Assembly (NCBI GenBank): GCA_021324445.1
Contig: JAJPJC010000275.1
Span: 1-48,935 of the forward strand
DNA from: Isosphaeraceae bacterium
GTDB taxonomy: Bacteria; Planctomycetota; Planctomycetia; Isosphaerales; Isosphaeraceae
Length of the DNA stretch: 48,935 bases
Reading direction: 5' to 3'
The translations under genes and the position numbers were made by a program. Below are positions 43,932 through 48,935 of this stretch, in pieces. Each line of letters begins with the position of its first letter. The stretch's first letter is position 1. A model generated the notes under the pieces. It was not told the DNA's origin. It did not search any database and saw only the letters and a list, made by a program, of their open reading frames with translations.

Positions 43932-44987
43932 TTAGTCGACAGATGGCGATGGTTCCCCCGGGGGGAGGGACGCAGGCAAGGAATGGGCCGTTGCGGCGGC
44001 TGCCAGGGCGGCGCTGACGGCGAAGGGATGGGCGTGAGTCGGGGGCGAGGGCGGCGGGGCCGGCCGCGGCCCGGGGCCCACTACGGGCACGCGCACGCCC
44101 GTTGCAAACTGCTCGAGGAGAGGCTCGGCAGTCAAACCCACCTCCAGCGACAGCCGCGCGATGCGGTTGCGGAACACGGCGTAGAAGTAGATCGCCGGGA
44201 TCGACAGCGCGATCCCTTCGAGGGTGGCGTACAGCGCCGTCGCGATCCCCGCTGCGAGCTGGCTGGCCTGGGGCGTGGCCCCCTCGACCGCGATGACACG
44301 GAAGGCCATGATCATCCCGTAGACCGTCCCCACCAACCCGATCATCGGCCCGAGCGTCCCGACTGTGGCCAGGTAGGTCGTGCGGTGCTCCATCTGCATG
44401 GTGACGTCCTCATTGGCCAGTTCCATGGCTCGCTGCGCAGAGGCCAACCCCGATGGGAGCTTGCGGACGCCAGCGGCCAGCACCCGCGCCAGGAACGCCG
44501 AATCCTCCACCAAGCGGTGGTAGGCCTCGTGGTACTTCGCCTGTTCCAGGAGGCCCTGGACCTCCTGCACCAGCTCGCGCGGGACCGCGATCGATGCCCG
44601 GAAGTGCAAAGCCATCCAGATGATCAACGCGATCAGATAGAACGACATCGCGGCGATCACGAGCGTCACAGTCACGACCGGGCCCCAGGCTCGGTCCATC
44701 CAGAACGAAGACTGCTCGCGGGAATCGGACCGGCTGCTGCCGCCTTGACCATCGGGCTCGAAGGCATTCGCCCCATCGCCGGCGGCGTCCACGCCGCTCG
44801 TCCGGACCCTGGCCCCGCCGGTACCCCCGGGCCCAGTGGCGGCGCTTCCCCGCTCTGGCTCCTGCGCGACGACTGGCGCGGGGTCCAGGCCGCCCAGATT
44901 CAGCAGACCCAGGCTCAGGACCAACGACACCCCTCGCAGCCGGACCCTAGCGGGAACACCGACCCCGCCACCGGATGACCTCAGCAT
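43932..44987 (-). CDS. MotA/TolQ/ExbB proton channel family protein
   Basis: A 351-residue membrane protein. The start MLRSSGGGVGVPARVRLRGV, with GGAGG about 11 bases upstream, gives a signal-like hydrophobic segment (VSLVLSLGLLNLGG). A Gly/Ser-rich spacer follows, then three helices: VVTVTLVIAAMSFYLIALII, the pore helix region VGTLGPMIGLVGTVYGMIMA, and ATLEGIALSIPAIYFYAVFR. TLGPMIGLVGTVYGM is the ExbB/TolQ signature. The C-terminus is Pro/Ala-rich. It pairs with the two ExbD-like genes downstream as a TolQ-TolR-TolR type motor. An upstream extension to 45275 is open but unlike the family. Confidence 0.88.
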   Translation of the reverse strand: MLRSSGGGVGVPARVRLRGVSLVLSLGLLNLGGLDPAPVVAQEPERGSAATGPGGTGGARVRTSGVDAAGDGANAFEPDGQGGSSRSDSREQSSFWMDRAWGPVVTVTLVIAAMSFYLIALIIWMALHFRASIAVPRELVQEVQGLLEQAKYHEAYHRLVEDSAFLARVLAAGVRKLPSGLASAQRAMELANEDVTMQMEHRTTYLATVGTLGPMIGLVGTVYGMIMAFRVIAVEGATPQASQLAAGIATALYATLEGIALSIPAIYFYAVFRNRIARLSLEVGLTAEPLLEQFATGVRVPVVGPGPRPAPPPSPPTHAHPFAVSAALAAAATAHSLPASLPPGEPSPSVD

Positions 44988-45750
44988 GAAACCCAGACCT
45001 CCTCGTTGGGGTCCTCGATCCCGACGCTCTCGAGCAATTATGATTGGGTGCAAGGTATGGCTCGTGACCGTGCGGGTCCCAATCAACTCGTCCCTGGCGC
45101 GACCAGTTTCAGAGGGCAGTTCACTCCGTCTTGTTGGATTGCCGTCCGCGTTGCGGAAGAGGATCCTGGCTTTGCCCGATAGGGGATCGAACTTGTCAAG
45201 GATGGCACCATCGATTCCGGGACCCGGGGGGGTGGGATTCTTGACGTCCCAATCCCAGGTCAACGCGAAACCCACCCTGTTTCAGATTGGTTTCAACCTG
45301 GTCGGGTGGTTTTCGAGAGGAACCGACGTAAGTGGCGCCGGAGAGAGGACTTGAATCTCCACGGAGTGATCAACCCCACGAGGACCTGAACCTGCCGGGC
45401 GTGGGTGGCACCTTCAGGGCAGTCGAAGGGCAATTCCGCGTAAGTCCTCCATTTCTCGGCCCGATCCGCGTGACACCTGTGGGATCCACATGGTAACCAG
45501 AGGGCGGTCTCATGGCCAGTGCTGGCGGAATTCTGGCGGAATCGAGACGCGCCAGGATCGTTCTGTCCGCTCCCCCGGTTAACCTTTCACGAGTTGTGGA
45601 CAACGAGCGTACAGATGCCATTGAGCCGAGAAGTTGCTTCCCGGATGCTTCGGCCGATCCGACCGGAGCGCGCAACGCTCCGGGCCCTGGCACGTCCTGA
45701 TGGCCCCTCGTTTCGCGGCCCCCCGGCAGATGATCGCGCCCGATCGACTT
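44988..45750. other. Gene-poor interval between the TolQ-like and TetR genes
   Basis: About 760 bases with no credible coding sequence. Base composition is lower in GC than the flanks. Near 45333-45395 there are decayed tRNA 3'-end-like fragments. No integrase was found. Confidence 0.5.
45333..45366 (-). pseudogene. tRNA-Leu-like 3' fragment (T-arm, acceptor and CCA)
   Basis: The minus strand reads GTGGAGATTCAAGTCCTCTC followed by TCCGGCGCCA. This is the T-stem and loop (TTCAAGT) and 3' acceptor strand of a leucine-type tRNA, with the terminal CCA encoded. The 5' half is absent. The T-stem position equivalent to G53 is A, breaking an invariant pair. A second weaker T-loop-like sequence (AGGTTCAGGTCCT) lies upstream on the same strand near 45380. 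Such 3' fragments are typical leftovers of element integration at a tRNA. Confidence 0.55.
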
Positions 45751-46299
45751 TCACGATCGCGCTGCCATCAGGCTCTTCTCGGCCTCCCGGAGGATCTCCG
45801 CCGACAGCTCCGGATCGGTCACCATGCGCGACAGCGTCACCGCGCCGATCATCGTCGCGGCCGCGACCAGAGCTCGGCGCCGGGCCTCTGCGGTGCCGGC
45901 CTTCCCCGCGAGGATGTCCACCAGTCTCACCAAGCCCGCCGTCGCCGCCTCGCGCGCCTTTCTGTCGGAACGGGAGAGCTCGCTGCCGATCGCTGCGAGC
46001 GGGCAGCCGGAAGCCGGGTTGTCCCGGTGGCGTGTCGAGAGGTACGCCGCCACGGCGGCGCCCATGGTCGGGTGATCAGCCATCCCTTCGAGCAGAGCGT
46101 CGAGAGCCGCGGTGGTGGCCTCCGCGACGAGCTGGTCCTTCGAGGCGAAGTGCTTGTAGAAGCCGCCGTGCGTTAGGCCGGCAGCCTTCATCAGGTCGTT
46201 GAGCCCAGTCGCGACGATCCCGTTCTTGCGGAACTCGCACGAGGCCGCCTCGACGATCCGCCTGCGGGTCTGCGCCGCCTCCTCCCTCGATTTCCTCAT
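45751..46299 (-). CDS. TetR-family transcriptional regulator
   Basis: A 182-residue repressor. The N-terminal helix-turn-helix (residues 8-55) reads RRRIVEAASCEFRKNGIVAT followed by LMKAAGLTHGGFYKHFASKD, matching the TetR recognition helix GLTHGGFYxHF. The C-terminal ligand-binding domain includes ASGCPLAAIGSELSRSDRKA, as in the TetR_C subfamily near AcrR-like and quinone-sensing regulators. GAGGAG lies 7 bases before the ATG. It is divergent from an NmrA-family reductase, with a perfect palindromic site in the shared region, so it probably represses both genes. Confidence 0.92.
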   Translation of the reverse strand: MRKSREEAAQTRRRIVEAASCEFRKNGIVATGLNDLMKAAGLTHGGFYKHFASKDQLVAEATTAALDALLEGMADHPTMGAAVAAYLSTRHRDNPASGCPLAAIGSELSRSDRKAREAATAGLVRLVDILAGKAGTAEARRRALVAAATMIGAVTLSRMVTDPELSAEILREAEKSLMAARS

Positions 46300-46337
46300 G
46301 GCGTGGCTCCTCGGGCTGCGATTCTCGGATTGCGGTT

Positions 46338-46386
46338 GACATCCAAATTATACTCGTTACCATTTGGATGTCGGTCAACATCTAAA
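46338..46386. promoter_or_regulatory. Palindromic operator and overlapping divergent promoters
   Basis: GACATCCAAAT (46338-46348) and its exact complement ATTTGGATGTC (46362-46372) flank a 13-base centre. A third, imperfect half-site AACATCTAAA follows at 46377-46386. A minus-strand -10 TATAAT (46347-46352) overlaps the left arm, and a plus-strand TATACT (46349-46354) overlaps the same place. Binding of the TetR protein here would block both promoters. Confidence 0.75.
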
Positions 46387-46408
46387 CTATCGCTCACGGA
46401 GGCCCCAG

Positions 46409-47350
46409 ATGATCCAGGGCAAGGTCTTGGTCACCGGCGCGACGGGGGACACTGGCGGCGCGACGGTCGAGGAATTACTTTCTCGTGGCCATCGCGTGCG
46501 TGCGCTCGCCCACCGTCAAGACGAGCGGTCGAAGCGGCTACAGGAGCGTGGCGTCGAGGTCGTCTTCGGCGACCTGCTCGACTTCGGCGAAATGCGCGCC
46601 GCGCTGAGGGGCGTGCAGCGGGCCTATTTCTGCTACCCCATCCGGCCGGGCATCGTCCAAGCAACGGCCCAGTTCGCACAGGCCGCGAAGGAGGCCACCG
46701 TCGATGGCATCGTGAACATGTCACAGATCTCGGCGCGGGAGGACGCGAAGAGCCATGCCGCGACCGATCATTGGCTGGCCGAGCGCGTCTTCGACTGGTC
46801 CGGCGTGACCGTCGCCCACATCCGGCCGACGTACTTCGCTGAGTGGCTTCTGTACCTGGCCCCGATGATCCGCGCCGGGCTGCTCCACGTGCCGTTCGGT
46901 ACCGGCCGCCACGCGCCCATCGTCGCCGAGGACCAGGCGCGCGTGATCGTCGGCATCCTCGAAGACCCGGCGCCGCACCGCGGAAAGATCTATCCACTTT
47001 ACGGCCCTGTCGAATTCACGTATCAGGAGATCGCGCAGGTCCTTAGCAGGGTGTTGGGGAAAGACGTCGAGTACAAGCAGGTGAGCTTTGAGACGATGCT
47101 GCAGATGATGGCCTCCGGCACCGAGACGCCGCCCGCCGGGCATTCCGCCAAGGCCCTGTACGGCGAGTTCGAGCAGCCGCAGGAGCGACGCACCGGCGAC
47201 TCGTTCCTGATCCAGCATCTGCGGCAGGTCGCCATCGATCACCAGAACGGACTCTTCGCGGGCACGAATGACCTCGTCGAGAAGATCGGAGGACGGCCGC
47301 CGATGACGCTCGAAGAGTTCATCACCAAGCATCACAAGGCCTTCGAGTGA
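46409..47350 (+). CDS. NmrA/NAD(P)-binding atypical SDR reductase
   Basis: A 313-residue Rossmann-fold protein. KVLVTGATGDTGGATVEELL holds the GxxGxxG cofactor motif, RGHRVRALAHRQDERSKRL suggests NADP(H) binding, and VEVVFGDLLDFGEM and HIRPTYFAEWLLYLAPMI follow, as in NmrA-like and quinone-oxidoreductase-type (QOR2-like) proteins. The start 46409 has CGGAGG 6 bases upstream. It is divergent from the TetR gene. This pairing is common for regulator-controlled detoxification reductases. The substrate is not known. Confidence 0.88.
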   Translation: MIQGKVLVTGATGDTGGATVEELLSRGHRVRALAHRQDERSKRLQERGVEVVFGDLLDFGEMRAALRGVQRAYFCYPIRPGIVQATAQFAQAAKEATVDGIVNMSQISAREDAKSHAATDHWLAERVFDWSGVTVAHIRPTYFAEWLLYLAPMIRAGLLHVPFGTGRHAPIVAEDQARVIVGILEDPAPHRGKIYPLYGPVEFTYQEIAQVLSRVLGKDVEYKQVSFETMLQMMASGTETPPAGHSAKALYGEFEQPQERRTGDSFLIQHLRQVAIDHQNGLFAGTNDLVEKIGGRPPMTLEEFITKHHKAFE

Positions 47351-47482
47351 GAGGGACTCGGCGTTCAGGCCGATGCAACCGCATGGACCAGAAGACGAGG
47401 GAATCCCGATGACTTCCATCGCCTCCGGTCGGCCACCGAGCCTCGGAGGAGGGGCCACAGGAATCACGAGGAAGCGGTGGCC

Positions 47483-48304
47483 ATGGAGCCGGATGAGATC
47501 AAGGGGCACTACGGGACCGAGCCCCTTCTGGCCCGCATCGACGAGGCGCTGTGGCGAGCGGGCCTCGGGGACCGGAGCCTCGGTTGGGCGGATCTGGTGC
47601 CGCTCGATCAATTCCACGTCGGCGGCCTCGGCGCCACCAGGGAACTCGCCGAGTCGCTGGGAATTGACGCAGGCGCGAACGTGCTCGACGTCGGCTGCGG
47701 CCTCGGTGGCCCAGCCCGGTTCCTGGCCGCGACCTATGCATGCCAGGTCACGGGGATCGACCTGAGTCGTCCGTTCGTCGACGCCGCCCGGATGCTCACG
47801 GAACGGGCCGGGTTGTCGGACATGGTGACCTTCCGCCATGCGGACGCCCTCGATCTGCCCTTCGCCGATCAGAGCTTCGATCACGCCTGGACGCAGCACG
47901 TCGCGATGAACATCGCCGACCGGGCGGGGTTCTACGCGAGCGTGCGCCGCGTGCTCAGGCCGGACGGATGCCTGGCCATCTACGATGTCGTCGCCGGCCA
48001 CGGCGGCCCGCCGACCTTCCCCGTGCCCTGGGCGCGGGGGCCGGAGACCAACTTCCTCCTGACGCCCGAGGCGATGCGCGAGGCCCTCGTAAGGGCAGGA
48101 TTCGCGGAGGTGTCATGGGCCGATAAGACAGACGCAGGTCGGGCGTGGGCGGCAGAGATGCAGGCCAGGCGCGAGGCGAAACCAGCGCCGCTCGGCCTGC
48201 ACATCGTCATGGGACCGCAGTTCGCCGACATGGCTGCGAACCTCGGGCGAGACCTGCGGGAAGGCCGAGTCCGGCTCGTTCAGGCGATCATGGCACGGGC
48301 CTAA
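47483..48304 (+). CDS. SAM-dependent methyltransferase (UbiE / glycine-betaine-type)
   Basis: A 273-residue class I methyltransferase. Motif I is VLDVGCGLGGPARFLA, followed by VTGIDLSRPFVDAARMLTER, the acidic motif HADALDLPFADQSFDHAWTQ, HVAMNIADRAGFYASVRRVL and LAIYDVVAG. The layout with QFHVGGLGATRELAESLG before motif I resembles the sarcosine/dimethylglycine and tocopherol-like small-molecule methyltransferases. The ATG 47483 is chosen because GAGGAAG lies 8 bases before it. It is 130 bases downstream of the NmrA gene, in the same direction, and may be in the same TetR-controlled unit. Confidence 0.87.
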   Translation: MEPDEIKGHYGTEPLLARIDEALWRAGLGDRSLGWADLVPLDQFHVGGLGATRELAESLGIDAGANVLDVGCGLGGPARFLAATYACQVTGIDLSRPFVDAARMLTERAGLSDMVTFRHADALDLPFADQSFDHAWTQHVAMNIADRAGFYASVRRVLRPDGCLAIYDVVAGHGGPPTFPVPWARGPETNFLLTPEAMREALVRAGFAEVSWADKTDAGRAWAAEMQARREAKPAPLGLHIVMGPQFADMAANLGRDLREGRVRLVQAIMARA

Positions 48305-48352
48305 GACTCGTTCAACTCGACACCACCTGCTCCCGATTCAAGGGAGGCTCTC

Positions 48353-48769
48353 ATGCGAAATGAGCAAGCATCCGCCAGCGCGGCGTCGACGTCGGAGTCG
48401 GAAGCACACGAGCTAGCGGACCTTGGCGTTGTCGCAGCCGCTGCCTTCATCCGTAATGGCGACATCACCTCAGAATCCTATTCAGCGGCGCTCCTGCACC
48501 GCGCTCGCAGGTATTCGGATCTGAACTCCTTCATTACGATCGATGAATCCGCTGTGCTGACTGCGGCCAGGGATGCGGACAAGGCGCGCGCCGCCGGTTC
48601 CACCGCCCCCCTCCTTGGCGTCCCGTTGGGGGTCAAGGACAGCTACGCAACGCGTGGGCTGCGCACGACACTCGGCATGGGAATCCTGGGACGCTTCACT
48701 CCGAACGAAGACGCCGAGTTTGTCATCGCGATCAAGGACGCTGGCGGCATCGTATTCGGCAAGAACAAC
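48353..48769 (+). pseudogene. Amidase-signature protein, truncated at its 3' end
   Basis: From the ATG with GGGAGG 8 bases upstream, about 139 residues match the amidase N-terminus: SAALLHRARRYSDLNSFITI, LLGVPLGVKDSYATRGLRTT (the catalytic Lys of the Ser-Ser-Lys triad lies in GVKD), and DAGGIVFGKNN. Immediately after GKNN, where the family continues to the Ser-Ser-Gly motif, the sequence switches to the reverse complement of a transposase. The catalytic serines are lost, so the gene is dead. Confidence 0.85.
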
Positions 48770-48935
48770 AATCTCGGCCGGCACGTCCAGCAGGTTGGTG
48801 GCGATCCGCAGGATGCCATCGCTGGGGAAACCGGCCGTCCCCCCCTTGCGCCCGCCGGTCTTCTGGTGCGGCTCGGCCTTCACCAGGATGACCCGGACCG
48901 GATGATTGGGCCGCGCGTCGGCCTGGTGCGAGGTC
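48770..48935 (-). mobile_element. IS4-like transposase fragment running off the window
   Basis: Minus-strand translation gives TSHQADARPNHPVRVILVKA, then EPHQKTGGRKGGTAGFPSDG and ILRIATNLLDVPAEI, a block seen in planctomycete IS4-family DDE transposases. The protein ends abruptly at the junction with the amidase (48770) before the downstream YRxRW-type motif. So this fragment has lost its 3' end, while its 5' part lies beyond the window. Confidence 0.7.

Overview
The window looks like chromosomal DNA of a high-GC planctomycete, most likely an Isosphaeraceae-type organism. This is inferred from very high GC, housekeeping proteins with extended low-complexity tails, a secreted parallel beta-helix protein carrying the planctomycete N-terminal signature LEGRELLA, and rsmH lying outside a recognisable division cluster. 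No rRNA, CRISPR array or replication origin was seen. One tRNA gene (Val, GAC) is present.

Layout. 1-3.5 kb (minus): start of an amino-acid permease, a small hypothetical gene, and the translation operon infC-rpmI-rplT-pheS, with infC apparently starting at a non-canonical AUC codon. 3.8-6.2 kb (minus): a secreted NIPSNAP-NIPSNAP / metallo-beta-lactamase-like / ThuA-like fusion. 6.4-6.7 kb: transposase relic. 7.1-10.7 kb (plus): rpsB, tsf, pyrH, frr, with a large heptad-repeat hairpin between tsf and pyrH. 11.3-11.9 kb: tRNA-Val followed by decayed integrase and HTH relics. 12-13 kb (minus): a secreted hypothetical protein.

13.5-31.6 kb (plus) is the main accessory locus, an iterative polyketide/PUFA-like lipid synthase cluster. 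Protein 1 is NMO-NMO(PfaD-like ER)-KS-AT-ACP-KR and is interrupted by one apparent single-base frameshift. Protein 2 is KS(Cys to Ser)-AT-DH-degenerate PPTase. A free ACP, an alpha/beta hydrolase, a short-chain dehydrogenase, two paralogous zinc-ribbon methyltransferases and a MacB/LolD-like ABC permease/ATPase pair follow. The synthase genes, ACP and hydrolase-SDR pair are packed by ATGA overlaps or short gaps, so the locus plausibly makes, tailors and exports one lipid-like product. Several families of short palindromic repeats occur both between genes and inside the synthase linkers.

At 31.6-33.2 kb a roughly 1.5-kb, visibly less GC-rich cassette sits at the 3' end of the ABC ATPase gene, bounded by a 66-bp exact direct repeat of that 3' end. 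It carries a DUF4365 protein with a PD-(D/E)XK-like motif pattern and an uncharacterised partner. This is the best candidate here for a small undescribed mobile or defence-like module.

33.5-48.9 kb: a beta-helix surface protein, a Tat-exported SMP-30/gluconolactonase-like protein, an IS relic, a minus-strand block (TolQ/ExbB-like, two ExbD/TolR-like, rsmH, a large LysM protein overlapping rsmH), a decayed tRNA-Leu 3' fragment, a divergent TetR / NmrA-family reductase pair with a palindromic operator, a SAM methyltransferase, and an amidase cut short where it is joined to an IS4-like transposase fragment at the window edge.
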